From: Corbicula japonica
Lineage: Eukaryota > Mollusca > Bivalvia > Venerida > Cyrenidae
Assembly (NCBI GenBank): GCA_038501625.1
Contig: JAZAYU010000015.1
Span: 5,416,991 to 5,480,990 of the forward strand
DNA: 64,000 nt
Direction of reading: 5' to 3'
How positions within the stretch are numbered: the first letter of the stretch is position 1; every line of letters starts with the position of its first letter. A model generated the notes under the pieces. The model saw only the letters and a list, made by a program, of their open reading frames with translations, had not been told where the DNA came from and did no database searches. Position numbers and translations under genes: made by a program. Positions 51,701 through 58,560 of this stretch are shown piece by piece.

Positions 51701-54700
51701 GGTATACATATGAAATAAACAAGAAGCTGTGTTCGGACAACACATATGCCCCCGGTAGCGAAGTTTGTCATGATACAAATTTAAAATGACAGCAACTATG
51801 TTAGTTCTAAATAATGAAAACTAGAATTTGGTGTTCGGCTGAATAAATGTATCGCCTGCTTGCAAAAAGTTAAAACAAGGGCCTGTCATATATCATGTAT
51901 GATAAAAAGATGTAATTTAAGTTGCATTGCAATACTACAAAATTATAAATTTTCATTGATCAGTTATTATCTTTATTGTAAATTCCATTTATAAGAAAAA
52001 TTAAGTTTTATGTTAAAATCATTCAAAGGAGAACAACTCAAAACAGATATAACTTCATTAAAACAGATGACATATATCAAGTTTTGTGTCAAAAGAACAA
52101 ATACTTTCCAAGTTATAAGCAATTAAGTTTCAGGTATAAGTAAATTAAAAGGGGCATTACTAAAAAAGTTAATCAGGAGTTATCATTCTTGCTATCACAT
52201 CTGCTTTGTTAATGCAGAGGACATATTTCAAAAATTAGGTAAACAAGTACTTTCAATTTTATAGGCAACATTCAGTACCATATTATAGTACTTTAAATGG
52301 GACATAACTGGAAAAATAGTGAAACAGGACCATATTATAGTACTTTAAATGGGGCATAACTGGAAAAAATAGTGAAACAGGAGTTATCATTCTTGTTGTC
52401 ACCAATGAATTTGTTCATGAAGATGATATATTTAAATTATTAATCTAATAGGACAAGGACTTAAAATTGTAGGCAACCTAAAGTTCCATATTAAAATATT
52501 TGAAAGGGACATAACTCCAAAAAAAGTCAAACAGAAGTTATCATTCTTGTTGTCACAGATGGCTTTATTCATTCAGATGTTATATTCCAACTTGCTGAAA
52601 CAGGTTAACCATTTCCCAAAGTGGGGAGATAACCCCAGAAATAAGGTAGCTGGAGTTATGTAACTTGTCTGGGTCATGACCTGTGCACTGTTAAGTAATT
52701 CTGTTAACTTTCATACTACTGTTCTTTGCAGAAATTGAGAAATTTTATCTTAGTTGCAGAAACACCAGGTTAACCATTTATCTCCAAGTACAAAATGGGG
52801 AGATAATTCAAGAAAAAGGTACCTAGAGTTGTGTTTCTTATAAGGGTTATGACCTGTGCAAGGTTAAGTAGTGTGTAAACTTTCATGCTAATGCTCTTTG
52901 TAGAAATTGAGAAATATTCAACTTATTGAAACAGGTTATCCATTTATCTCGAAGTACAAAATGGTGAGATGACCCCAAAAATAAGATAGGCAGAGTTATG
53001 TAACTTGTAAGGATAATGATCTGTGCACTGTTAAGTAAGTGTGTTAACTTTTATAAAAATTTTCTTTGTGGAAATTGAGAACATTTCAACTTGCCAAAAC
53101 AGGTTAACATTTTTCTAAGAACAAAAAGGGAAGATTACCCTACAAATAAGATAGCCAGAGTTGTGTAACTTGTTAGGGTCATGACCTGTGAAATATTAAG
53201 TAAGTATGTGAACTTTCATACCAAAGCTGTTTGTAGAAATTGGGAAATATCCAACTTGCCAAAACAAGTTAACTATTTATCTCCAAGTACAAAATGGGGA
53301 GATAACCCTGAAATAAGATAGCCAGAGTTATGTTACTTTTAAGGGTCATGACCTAAGACCTGTTAAGTAAGTATGTAAACTTTCATGCCAATGCTCTTTG
53401 TAGAAATTTAATTGAGAAATAACAAACTTGCCGAAAAATGTTAACCGGATGGATGGACAGACGGACGGACGGACGGTTCAATCACTAGATGCCCGGGGCA
53501 TAAAAATATTCCTCTGGAAGAGATGAAGCATACTACATGCATATAATGTGAAAGAGGAAAAGGATCATGTTTTTAAGTCTGTAGTAAATATCTTGAGTAA
53601 TAAACAAGTTACAGTTAAATATTAAAATTTTTTTTAGAAAATTCAATAGATATGGATCTTACCACATATTATTATGGTAATGAAAAGGAAATATGTGAGT
53701 GATCATAAGAAACATATATTTGAAATTTGAAGTATATCCCTCTCTAGAGAAGTTAAGCTAACCAAATAAGTAAGGGCCCATAACTCTGCTAAAAGCAATC
53801 CAAGCAGAAAATCCTAAATGTACAACTAGACTAGGGGACGACAAATCTGTGAAATTTTAATGAGATCTTCCAAAGGGTTTTGGAGATGGAGTGTGGACAA
53901 TGTTTTTATAGAGAAGGTATAGTACAAATGACCAAGGGCCCATAACTTGGCCAAAAATAATTTCAAACAGCAACTCTTGATGTTATGCACAACTAGGTTT
54001 GAAGACAAGAATTCCTGTGAAATTTAAATGAAATCTGCCAAGAGGTTCTTGAGATTATGTGTGCACTAGATTTTTATATTAAAAATTTGAGAGCTGTTAA
54101 GCTATTTTTGTTACAATTTTTCATGTTTTTCCTTATGATTATAGCCAGATAAAATGCACTTTGTTTTCAGCTAACTGCCCATTAATTTTGCAAAAAAGAG
54201 GAAGTTTTATCATACAAGGCAAATTTAATCCCAATCACTGTAAATCTTGACACTGTTGTCGGTAGAGTAAATAAGAATCAAAACCATATTAGAAATTAGC
54301 TTTATTAAAAATTTGATTCCAGGCTTTGAATTCAAACTCTATCAAGAGAGAGAACTGTATCAAAAGTAAAACTTACTTTCCAGTCATGTATCCAATGGCT
54401 GAGGCAGCATAGGAGGCCTATAAACAAAAAGCAAATCGTGAAAAAACCATGATCAAGAAAACATTACACTTTAAATTCTGTCATTAAATAAGCACTGTGT
54501 GTTTTTTTTTGGCTAGTAAACTTTGAGTAGAACTAGGTTAAATTGCCTAGTTTTTCTTTATACTTCCTTCAGCTTAATTTAATTTAATTTAAAAAACATT
54601 GAATGACAAAAATTTATCAACTATGTACCATTTTTGCAATTTTACAAAGTTTTAAACATAAGGTTGAAAATGTTTGCTATTGTTATTCCAGAATGGGTTT

Positions 54701-54898
54701 TTAAGTACAATCCAAATTACAATGTGTCAGTAAATCCAAGGAACTTAACTTTAAACATCCCTATTTATAACATATAAGACTTGTTGAACTTACAGCTTGC
54801 TCATTCCTCATTCCAATATATTTGATAGCCTCTTTCTGGCAAGCCATGGCCACCTCAATGACAGGAATTCCAACAATACCAAACACATACTCCACACC
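12685..54898 (-). CDS. HACL1: 2-hydroxyacyl-CoA lyase 1 (partial: eight internal exons)
   Basis: The product is a thiamine-diphosphate and Mg-dependent lyase that in animals cleaves 2-hydroxyphytanoyl-CoA and other 2-hydroxyacyl-CoAs to formyl-CoA and an aldehyde one carbon shorter, in peroxisomal alpha-oxidation. Eight exons, all with GT/AG junctions and compatible phases, give 304 codons without a stop. They cover the N-terminal pyrimidine-binding domain (GIVGIPV; MRNEQA with the Glu that activates the cofactor; [23 protein letters not shown]) and the central domain ([42 protein letters not shown]). The family is about 580 residues, so about half is here. The start exon and the C-terminal GDS motif and peroxisomal signal are missing from the window. 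Introns range from about 0.4 to 12 kb and are packed with transposons. Confidence 0.93.
12817..12905 (-). mobile_element. One end of the CCGTATATTCCC MITE family
   Basis: After TA the sequence CTGTATAATTCCTATTAAAC and the following GGGGCGTTACATTTT match the minus strand of the right end of the copy at 33574-34388. The opposite end is not found downstream. It is either a fragment or a longer relative that has lost one terminus. Confidence 0.55.
13164..13373 (+). CDS. Small basic ORF behind a CRE/YY1-like promoter, unrecognised
   Basis: The perfect CRE palindrome TGACGTCA (13164-13171) stands 20 bp before AAAATGGCGGAC, which combines a YY1-like word with a good start context. The ORF (13191-13373) is 60 residues, beginning [17 protein letters not shown], Lys/Arg-rich in its first half and acidic at the end, and stops with TAA. 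I do not recognise it. It may be the first exon of a gene of a transposon whose end is at 12817, or a chance ORF. Confidence 0.3.
   Translation, partial: DVIFPGNTKMADRASNGRFVKRKTSKPTIKRKQNDHKYSSLSIFNNFVINTATLFQKLQAIHRGKMDEE
13374..14599. other. HACL1 intron, nothing identified
   Basis: AT-rich sequence with simple AT stretches (for example 14398-14430). A weak near-repeat (GAAATTCTGAAAGCC...) lies at 14090-14180. The short ORFs on both strands look like chance. No splice-bounded exon was seen. Confidence 0.4.
14896..15942. mobile_element. Non-autonomous hAT element, degenerate TSD
   Basis: The ends are TAGGAATGGGAACGG on the left and, reversed, TAGGGATGGGAATGG on the right, the TAGGGATG type common in hAT elements. 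Flanking octamers GTTAGAGG and ATTAGAAG agree at 6 of 8, an aged 8-bp duplication. A second inverted pair (CGGATA / TATCCG words) sits just inside each end. No transposase frame. It interrupts a monomer of the 14600-19911 element. Confidence 0.75.
16825..18229 (+). mobile_element. Hairpin-ended element with five 145-bp nuclear-receptor-motif repeats
   Basis: The head is AACAAGAG then hairpin GTGTTTGTCAAACAC and AATGCCCCCC. The tail has (CCGACATA)n, then a CTTC-TTC-GAAG hairpin and GGGGGGCAT, whose complement matches the head ATGCCCCCC exactly. The core (about 17373-18118) is five 145-bp units. Each carries TGACCTTGACCTTTGACCT at 17417 (with one variant base), 17563, 17708, 17853 and 17998. 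Host sequence at both sides matches the empty version near 19505. Confidence 0.8.
18395..19183 (+). mobile_element. Hairpin-ended element, GGGTCC-type head
   Basis: The head is AACAAGAG then hairpin GGGTCC-ATG-GGACCC. The core has two or three monomers with 'GGGCCATAACTCTGGAACC' and 'GACCTAGATATCATTGAGA'. A GGACGGACGGACG tract and a tail CTGTCACTATGTAACAGGG follow. It is the same family as the minus-strand copy at 44177-44905. Flanking host (GGTC | AAAAAAAAGCTGAGC) parallels the empty site near 19515. Confidence 0.7.
19953..20058 (-). CDS. HACL1: HACL1 exon (seventh in window)
   Basis: 106 bp: completes a Lys codon, then [17 protein letters not shown] and [18 protein letters not shown]. It follows TTTTCAG and ends before GTGAGT. 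The segment [12 protein letters not shown] is a hallmark of HACL1 in the central domain. Joined to the next exon it reads [10 protein letters not shown]. Confidence 0.93.
20059..21215. other. HACL1 intron, nothing identified
   Basis: AT-rich intron up to the 8.6-kb hAT. The 97-codon ORF near 20982-21275 crosses the transposon end and is not gene-like. No repeat structure or RNA gene was seen. Confidence 0.45.
23631..23822 (+). repeat. 97-bp tandem duplication
   Basis: Two adjacent near-identical units starting CGCTTTGGAA (23631 and 23728), each ending in ACGTGAAGTACTGGGTAT. Non-coding, inside the long head-to-tail copy. Confidence 0.85.
24005..25570 (+). repeat. Diverged ~0.9-kb direct duplication
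   Basis: The stretch from 24005 (TTAACAGC...TTATTCAATCTTT...AAGAATAACTTTGGAT...GTCCGGA) to the GGCCCCCGGTGCC units near 24440-24540 is repeated with divergence from 24940 to about 25500. Order and spacing are conserved. The 68-bp minisatellite expanded only in the second copy. Confidence 0.7.
25400..25958 (+). repeat. 68-bp GC-rich minisatellite, about eight units
   Basis: Units start AACACGGCCCCCGGTGCCG at 25441, 25509, 25577, 25645, 25713, 25781, about 25849 and 25915, with a degenerate first unit near 25400. Each holds two CCCCCGGTGCC blocks separated by TTGTTGTGTGG. All ORFs over it on both strands are translated repeat. Confidence 0.95.
25964..26265 (+). repeat. ~98-bp tandem repeat, three units
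   Basis: Three consecutive units sharing GTATACGAACTGTTGCTGTT (with variants), TTGCAGTGT and TTGTTGAGTAAAAT. They follow directly after the 68-bp minisatellite. Confidence 0.85.
26875..27552 (+). mobile_element. Short copy of the head-to-tail element pair
   Basis: A 678-bp copy with the same 154-bp start and identical 102-bp end as the 4.9-kb copy before it, but a different, short middle (27029-27450). It ends in the same 9-bp-stem hairpin. The junction between copies is GTGAGTAAA-TA-AAATTATT. No ORF of significance. Confidence 0.65.
28785..29118. mobile_element. CCGTATATTCCC MITE, 334 bp, TA target
   Basis: The ends CCGTATATTCCCTATTAAAC and, reversed, CTGTATATTCCCTATTAAAC are each flanked by TA. 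GC-rich CGCCCC / GGGGGCG blocks sit just inside. It is the same family as 33574-34388 and the fragment at 12817. No coding capacity. Confidence 0.85.
29797..30812. other. HACL1 intron, nothing identified
   Basis: AT-rich sequence between the 8.6-kb hAT and a foldback element. No ORF, repeat or RNA gene that I can support. Confidence 0.45.
30813..31401. mobile_element. Foldback element with ~200-bp arms
   Basis: The left arm starts ATCTTTTTCTTCCTTACAAA and the right arm ends with its complement at 31401. Matching blocks include ACAAATAGATGAAAAGGGAA, GCGCAACTCA, TGACCATCCCAAA and GGAATGG..GTTCAGC. The left arm has about 110 extra bases (30857-30966). The loop is about 80 bp. Non-coding. Confidence 0.75.
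31670..31880 (+). pseudogene. Tc1/mariner transposase C-terminal relic
   Basis: One frame reads [20 protein letters not shown], then [10 protein letters not shown], then stop codons. LNPIE..W.DLGR..(R/Q).R is the signature around the third catalytic acidic residue of Tc1/mariner DDE transposases. Only the end of the catalytic domain survives, with at least three stops after it and no recognisable upstream part. No terminal repeats could be assigned. Confidence 0.8.
32133..32268 (-). CDS. HACL1: HACL1 exon (sixth in window)
   Basis: 136 bp, entered in phase 1 and left in phase 2: (G)[17 protein letters not shown] then [19 protein letters not shown] and LCVAPARSK. The acceptor is TTGTAG and the donor [17 protein letters not shown] is highly conserved in the family. 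The preceding exon supplies the G of the glycine codon. Confidence 0.93.
32300..33570. repeat. Intron with dispersed repeats
   Basis: 32320-32660 matches the sequence surrounding the hAT at 57769-63061 (TGATACCCCC(G/A)CTGTGAGA, GTAAAGGGTGT, AGGCTGCTGCATGTTATAG) and preserves its uninterrupted target. 33040-33350 holds degenerate monomers with CCAAGTTTCATGAAATTCC-like phrases. No genes. Confidence 0.6.
33574..34388. mobile_element. CCGTATATTCCC MITE family, 815 bp, with 125-bp repeats
   Basis: The ends are CCGTATATTCCCTATTAAAC and its complement, flanked by TA. It is longer than the 334-bp sibling because of an internal array: units begin (G)ATCGGCGCC at 33782, 33916, 34041 and 34166 (134, 125, 125 bp apart). 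Each unit has two or three further GCGCCGATTT words. The 99-codon ORF there is repeat translation. Confidence 0.85.
34482..34928 (+). repeat. 29-bp minisatellite, about 15 units
   Basis: A consensus of two halves, AACACAACCAGTGATATAT and CAGCTTTCAG, repeated about 15 times. The first four units are more diverged (AACAAAACCAGTAATATAT). Non-coding. Confidence 0.95.
34929..36490. repeat. Intron; second half is degenerate tandem-core monomers
   Basis: 34929-35700 is AT-rich with nothing identified. 35730-36490 consists of about four monomers of ~160 bp sharing GAGCC(A/G)GCCA(T/G)GTTGGAACATGG and ATTCCAGGGGTT, a decayed core of the hairpin-ended superfamily. Its head and tail are not recognisable. 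Confidence 0.55.
36495..38700 (+). repeat. Dispersed repeat interrupted by a hairpin element
   Basis: 36495-36944 and 38297-38460 together match 10740-11430. The break falls exactly at the ends of the element at 36945-38296. 38460-38690 adds a monomer with a GGACGGACAGACAGAC tract and a GCGGGGGAT tail. Confidence 0.75.
36945..38296 (+). mobile_element. Hairpin-ended element with six 172-bp repeats
   Basis: The head is AACTAGAAAT then hairpin GTGTCC-ATA-GGACAC and GGATGCCCCCGCTATG. The tail is GGATGGACGGACGGACG, then CATAGCGGGGCAT and AAAAACC. The tail complement ATGCCCCGCTATG matches the head with one missing C. The core is six units beginning CCTATTAAAACTAATG at about 37187, 37359, 37531, 37703, 37875 and 38047. 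Removing the element restores the sequence seen at 11250-11275. Confidence 0.85.
38775..39012. mobile_element. Tc1/mariner-type MITE, 238 bp, TA target
   Basis: The ends CTCAACAAAAAAAGAAACCT and, reversed, CTCAACAAAAATAGAAACCT are flanked by TA. The inverted match continues through GACACT. Too short to encode transposase. Confidence 0.85.
39219..39426 (-). CDS. HACL1: HACL1 exon (fifth in window)
   Basis: 208 bp: [19 protein letters not shown], then [18 protein letters not shown], then [20 protein letters not shown] and [13 protein letters not shown]. The acceptor is TTTCAG and the donor GTACTT. SIYGRPG..Y.DIP closes the N-terminal domain; the rest opens the central domain with its VIVGKG motif. 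The exon begins in phase 0 after ...YYVEK. Confidence 0.95.
39427..40049. other. HACL1 intron, nothing identified
   Basis: Sequence between the exon at 39219 and the inverted-repeat element. There are no repeats, ORFs or RNA genes that I can support. Confidence 0.45.
40639..40859. mobile_element. Small MITE, GGTG(A/C)ATAGAAT ends
   Basis: The ends GGTGAATAGAATTACCGAAA and, reversed, GGTGCATAGAATCACCGAAA match at 18 of 20. Further inside, AACCGAA words recur on one strand and TTCGGTT on the other. No target duplication is clear. Confidence 0.7.
40880..44176. other. Interior of the 8.5-kb element, mostly unassigned
   Basis: AT-rich. A GATCAGGACCTACACTG-type palindromic repeat at 42655-42840 is related to the 12220 MITE. 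Two diverged stretches (42000-42130 and 43270-43440) share ATCTGCAT / TTGCAT.AAAATGCA words and GACCCCA..CTCAAAAT. The short ORFs at 41629-41862 look like chance. Confidence 0.4.
44177..44905 (-). mobile_element. Hairpin-ended element, minus orientation
   Basis: Read on the minus strand: AACAAGAT, hairpin GGTCC-ATA-GGACC, then GCTCACCTGTCAA; two or three monomers with GACCTAGTGATCT-type phrases; a GGACGCAGGAC tract; tail CTGTCACTATTTGACAG and ATGAGCT before AAAA. The tail complement GCTCATCTGTCAA matches the head at 12 of 13. It is a sibling of 18395-19183, and its left target is ATTT^AA. Confidence 0.8.
45135..46981. mobile_element. Large foldback element, ~0.62-kb arms
   Basis: The ends ACACATGCCCCAATGGAGCA and, reversed, ACACATGCCCTAATGGAGCA; arms 45135-45755 and about 46335-46981 match throughout (GATAGAACGTTTTCTCAT, CTAGTAATCTCCTAC, GAATCGGTTGCATTT words). 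The loop holds a perfect 19-bp inverted pair, AACTGTTGATGGTTTTTAA (45769) and its complement (about 45990), plus a C-rich stretch at 46160-46200. No ORF and no certain target duplication. Confidence 0.8.
47181..48431. mobile_element. Non-autonomous hAT, perfect 8-bp TSD TTACCGTG
   Basis: Perfect 16-bp ends CAGGGATTCTAAAATT (47181-47196) and complement (48416-48431). TTACCGTG is at 47173-47180 and again at 48432-48439. Both ends, length (1251 bp) and TSD are diagnostic of hAT. Near the left end are three GACTTCCGGT words. The ORFs on both strands (47828-48221) do not resemble a transposase. It splits the right arm of the 40050-48540 element, so it is younger. Confidence 0.93.
48595..48745 (-). 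CDS. HACL1: HACL1 exon (fourth in window)
   Basis: 151 bp: the final G of Trp, then [37 protein letters not shown] and [13 protein letters not shown]. The acceptor is AATGACAG and the donor GTAAGA. VGGSSER and GAFQE.PQVE are hallmarks of HACL1. The donor lies only 54 bp from the right end of the 8.5-kb element. Confidence 0.95.
48905..50167. repeat. Two tandem ~630-bp units, each with a long perfect-type hairpin
   Basis: Units are about 48908-49534 and 49535-50167. Each starts with an inverted pair of about 58 bp (arms 48915-48972 and 48989-49048) containing TGCCGGTCTGGGTGTCATAT, with a loop TGAGCCGCAGGCGAGG. A ~480-bp module follows, bounded by TTATTATACTGCAAAGA and its complement and containing AAAATGGCGGAC. 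The two units are about 90% alike. Confidence 0.85.
50168..50755. other. HACL1 intron, nothing identified
   Basis: Sequence between the hairpin units and the exon at 50756, with a poly-A/poly-T stretch near 50655-50680. Short ORFs only. Confidence 0.45.
50756..50836 (-). CDS. HACL1: HACL1 exon (third in window)
   Basis: 81 bp: completes Lys, then [18 protein letters not shown] and MSNALENC, ending within the Trp codon. The acceptor is ATTTTAG and the donor GTGAGT. VVSGPG is the conserved loop of the pyrimidine-binding domain. Confidence 0.95.
51160..51345. repeat. Copy of the AGGCTGCTG repeat
   Basis: It shares ATGTGTGTAAAAATCTAA, the CATAAAATCGCTTTACACCAT type of phrase and AGGCTGCTGAATGTTATAG with 32455-32645 and 63135-63500. 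Dispersed intronic repeat of unknown class. Confidence 0.6.
51718..53501 (+). mobile_element. Hairpin-ended element, ATGCCCCCGG type
   Basis: The head is AACAAGAAGCT then hairpin GTGTT-CGGAC-AACAC and ATATGCCCCCGG. The core is about five monomers of ~170 bp (from 52600) with CATTTATCTCCAAGTAC and GGGGAGATAA. Then GGATGGACAGACGGACGG and the palindromic tail ATGCCCGGGGCAT before AAAAA. It lies inside another copy of the copy-A family (51655-51717 and 53502-53560), whose unbroken version is at 9975-10045. Confidence 0.8.
53502..54376. repeat. Intron with decayed monomers
   Basis: 53755-54065 holds degenerate monomers with GGGCCCATAACT and ATGCACAACTAGG, like the cores near 19200-19600. The remainder is AT-rich with nothing identified. 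Confidence 0.55.
54377..54417 (-). CDS. HACL1: HACL1 exon (second in window), 41 bp
   Basis: A micro-sized exon: [13 protein letters not shown] plus two bases of the next Lys codon. The acceptor is TTTATAG and the donor GTAAGT. It fits between EQ-A and [12 protein letters not shown] with correct phase, matching the YAASAIGY stretch of the family. Confidence 0.93.
54794..54898 (-). CDS. HACL1: HACL1 exon (first in window)
   Basis: 105 bp, phase 0 at both ends: [35 protein letters not shown]. The acceptor is TTGACAG and the donor GTAAGT. It contains the Glu of NEQ that contacts the thiamine pyrimidine ring. The upstream exon(s) encoding roughly the first 25-30 residues were not found between here and the window end. 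Confidence 0.95.
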
Positions 54899-55200
54899 CT
54901 GTCAATAAACACGGAGCAGATTTTTTACAGCAATAATCACAAATAAACACTTTTTTGGCTAAAAAAAGACATCAGTGTTAAAATTTATCTCAAGGAATAC
55001 ACACAGAACGGAAACCTTCGTCCAATGAAATCGATCGAGACAGTTAACACTCGTAGAAAACAAAATCGGAGACGAAGCGTTATAATTCATAGGAAGAAAG
55101 AAATGGCCAATGGTTTGAAGACCGAGAGAAAAAGACAAATAAAAGGGTCCTTGCATGTTATTTGACGATAAGGTATTGATCAAAGTTCATTTTATCTGTG
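54899..55200. other. HACL1 intron, nothing identified
   Basis: About 300 bp of intron before the tandem duplication. No exon-like segment encoding the HACL1 N-terminus. Confidence 0.45.
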
Positions 55201-55610
55201 CATTTCAACCAATAACCGAAATCACATTTTTTCGTGTTCCACATTGTTTCCGACCTAACAAAAAGCTGGTCGCTGGGGTTACCTTTTCTGATGCCCATGA
55301 AAAACGGATTAATATTTCAGCAATCGGTTTTCGGAATTGATGAAAGTTAAACCATGTGCATTTAAAGTACCAAGTGCTGGCCGAAAAGGATTATATTTAA
55401 TGGGTGAAAACTTTTAACAAAGAGATAGATAGTGACAGAGGCCTTTCCAACCTTGTCTATGATAATATACCAGTAAAGGGTATACCCAGTATTTTTTATT
55501 TAAATCATATTTTTGGTTTATTATATGTATAAATGTGGTGCTTTAAATTCTTTTAAGAGGCCATTTAGTGAAATTCAAGCACAGGGTTTTGGGAGGTGGG
55601 GTTGGGAGGG

Positions 55611-55700
55611 TGTGGCATGTAGGGTCTGATACTGCCGCCTGTGATTTTGACGGACCTGGTTCAATCCTGGGGAGAGTAGAGCTGTTTTTCCTTTTTTTTC
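55611..55700 (+). ncRNA. tRNA-like Pol III module, copy 1
   Basis: TGGCATGTAGG (A-box-like) and GGTTCAATCC (B-box) are about 45 bases apart, the normal tRNA spacing. CCTGG-TTCAATC-CTGGG can form a T-arm with two wobble pairs. Runs of T follow at about 55684, as a Pol III terminator. The D and anticodon arms are not convincing, so this is a SINE head or tRNA relic, not a working tRNA. Confidence 0.4.
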
Positions 55701-56117
55701 TTTTTTAAAAATATTGTCATTTCAACCAAAAACCGAAATCACATTTTTTCGTGTTCCACATTGTTTCCGACCTAACAAAAAGCTGGTCGCTGGGGTTACC
55801 TTTTCTGATGCCCATGAAAAACGGATTAAAATTTCGGCAATCGGTTTTCGGAATTGAGGAAAGTAAAACCATGTGCATTTAAAGTACCAAGTGCTGGCCG
55901 AAAAGGATTATATTTAATGGGTGAAAACTTTTAACAAAGAGATAGAAAGTGACAGAGGCCTTTCCAACCTTGTCTATGATAATATACCAGTAAAGGGTAT
56001 ACCCAGTATTTTTTATTTAAATCATATTTTTGGTTTATTATATGTATAAATGTGGTGCTTTAAATTCTTTTAAGAGGTCATTTAGTGAAATTCAAGCACA
56101 ATGTTTGGGGGGCGGGG

Positions 56118-56205
56118 TGTGGCATGTAGGGTCCGATACTGCCGCCTGTGATTTTGACGGACCTGGTTCAATCCTGGGGAGAGTAGAGCTGTTTTTCCTT
56201 TTTTT
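56118..56205 (+). ncRNA. tRNA-like Pol III module, copy 2
   Basis: Same A-box-like and B-box words and the same T-run as copy 1, within the second tandem unit. One base differs in the middle (GGTCCGATACTG versus GGTCTGATACTG). Confidence 0.4.
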
Positions 56206-56224
56206 TCTTTTTTAAAAATATTGT

Positions 56225-57041
56225 AATTTTTGGAAAAAATGGTAAAATCAATAGTAAAAAAAACATTTTTCATTTTGTGGTAATGGAAACTGGAATATTG
56301 TAATGATATAATTACAAAATTCTGACTTATGTTATACTACAGCAACAAAGAATGTGTTGTCTAATAATAAATAATCTATCATGTGTTTTGTACCGACGGC
56401 CGATCATGTTGGTTTTATGTTTATAAACTTAACTTAAACCATTCAATGTAAAATGTGCATGGAAAATATCTAACGAATGATTGATTTTATGAAGAACAGT
56501 AAAAATTGTAAACAATTATTTTTAAAAAAATGTACTTTATTTTTTTATGAAAAAAATATTCGTTTCAAGTGGAAAACTGTTTTATTTATTCTTTCGCATG
56601 TGAGTAGTCTTTTTTTGTTAATTTTCTTGAAATTTCCATGGAAATGGAACTAACATGATTGTTGATTTTGTACTTTCCTTAAGCTAAATGATGCTATTTT
56701 ATTGTTTTTTTTAAAGGAATGTACATCGGTATTTAAATATTTTTAGACTATTTATTTCTTCTTGTATCACTAATGTTCAATTACATTTAAAGAAGTTTTT
56801 TTGCAAATGTTTTAATACACGACATACTAAGGTAAACTATGCAATAGCATAGTAGTATTGAAGAAAAACACAGCACTGCATGTATATTTACCAACTATTC
56901 TAGTGTCCCAAAATTCAGGAATGTGAAAATGCCATTCGAAACTTAGGGACTCCAAAAATAGTGACCCTCAAAGTGTCTCAAAATAAAAAATAAGGTTGTC
57001 CTTATATTTAGGGTGTCCCAAGACTTAGGATTACAGTAATA
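56225..57041. other. AT-rich sequence, nothing identified
   Basis: Very AT-rich, with A and T runs. Near 56900-57030 there is a short repeated phrase (GTGTCCCAA, TTAGG). No gene or RNA. Confidence 0.4.
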
Positions 57042-57216
57042 CAGTAATACCCTCATTATGACATCCCCAAAATTAAGAACACCTCACTACTAAGACCACA
57101 ATTCCAATGTCCCATTTTACAGTTTTGCACTTTTCTACCCCTATATAATGACCACCCCACTATTCAAACCACTTTTTTCCAGTCCTAATGTTGGTCTTAA
57201 TAGCATGTTTTCACTG
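57042..57216. mobile_element. pogo/Tigger-like MITE, 175 bp, TA target
   Basis: The left end CAGTAATACCCTCATTATGA and the reversed right end CAGTGAAAACATGCTATTAA resemble the CAGTA.(A/T)(A/C)C..(C/G).TATTA.GACC ends of pogo/Tigger elements. TA flanks both. ACTACTAAGACCAC words recur inside. Confidence 0.65.
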
Positions 57217-58560
57217 TACAAGTATTAAGTTAATGGGTACTTTTGAACTTATAGGCAACATTATGTTTTATATTAACATCTTTTAAGAAGAGGCATAAAT
57301 AAATTAATAAAGTTATCAATCTTGTTGTCAAAAATGGTTTTGTTCATTCTGATGATATATTACAAATGTTAAGTTAATAGGACAAGAACTTTAAAAGTTT
57401 TAGGCAACATTAAGTTCCATATTAAAGTCATTTGAAAGGGGCATAACTCAATACAAACTGAATCAGGAGTTATCATTCATGTTGTCACAGCTTGCTTCAT
57501 TCATGCAGAATATATATTTAAAGTATTAAGTTAATAGGTCAAGTACTTTCAAAGTTATAGGCATCATATTAAAGTTTCATATGTAAGTTAGGGGACTACC
57601 AGACAACAATGCCCCTGCTGCCGCAGACTATAGGATCTCTTTGTGTCTACCAGTGTTATAGCAGGCTACACAACAAGGTAAATCTGTGGGCTAATGCTCA
57701 CTTGTGATACCCCCACTGTGAGACATCTGACTTTCAATAAGTAATTTGCATTTTTCATAGGTATAAAGTAGGGATGGCATTTTTTACCTATTTTACCATT
57801 CGAATGTTCGAATCATTTTGCATTCGAAAGTTCGAATTATTCACAAACAATAACATAAACCATGATATTAGTAGACCCCCACTGAGTATCCCAGATACAA
57901 CGAAATACATATGTTTTGCCGGTAATGTCCGAGTGTTCCAAAATTTTAAATTTTTATTTATCGGAGCATGAGTCTATCTACAGATCTACCACTATAACTT
58001 TTTATTAGTACATAGCAAAATATCAAAGGAGAAACTCCAAATCATTCTGTAAGAGGAAATTATCATTTTATCTGATATGAATATATTTTCTATTAATAAA
58101 AACTAATAAGTGTCACGCAACAAAGATTGCACGTGAGCGTTGAAATTGCTGAAGCTGGCATAGGTGCGAGTGAAAAGTTATTAAGATGTATACGTTAGAA
58201 GAGTTTAATTTGTTAAAATATGATATCTTCGATATGAAAAGAAAACTATAAAGCAACAAGAGCCAGTCGGAAACGACTGCACGCTCGACTATTCGAAAAG
58301 TCAGAATTATTAAGCACATTGTAACTGGGCTTCATTTAAACTGGGGAGTGATTCAGGAGTTTATGACACCCCCAACAAACACACATGAACAAAAGTTTCT
58401 TAATCCATAAATCAATAAATAACACTTAATTTATTCTTGTAGATTTTTTTTAGGGTTTACACAACCCAGCCCATAAACCCCTGATCCCACACCCATCAAC
58501 CCACTATCTTTGCCCACCTATAGTTGTGTGGCGTGGTGAAGTACAGTATGGTATGCTGGT

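Larger units (their letters stand above)
55201..56224 (+). repeat. Tandem duplication of a ~510-bp SINE-like unit
   Basis: Unit 1 is 55201-55717 and unit 2 is 55718-56224, both starting CATTTCAACCAA(T/A)AACCG and ending in a T-rich stretch and AAAAATATTGT. The copies differ at few positions, mainly the G-rich segment before the tRNA-like part (55583-55610 versus 56101-56118). No ORF of note. Confidence 0.9.

Noticed and set aside
55611..55682. Functional tRNA gene
   Set aside because: D-arm and anticodon arm do not fold convincingly and the T-arm needs two wobble pairs; kept only as a tRNA-like module.
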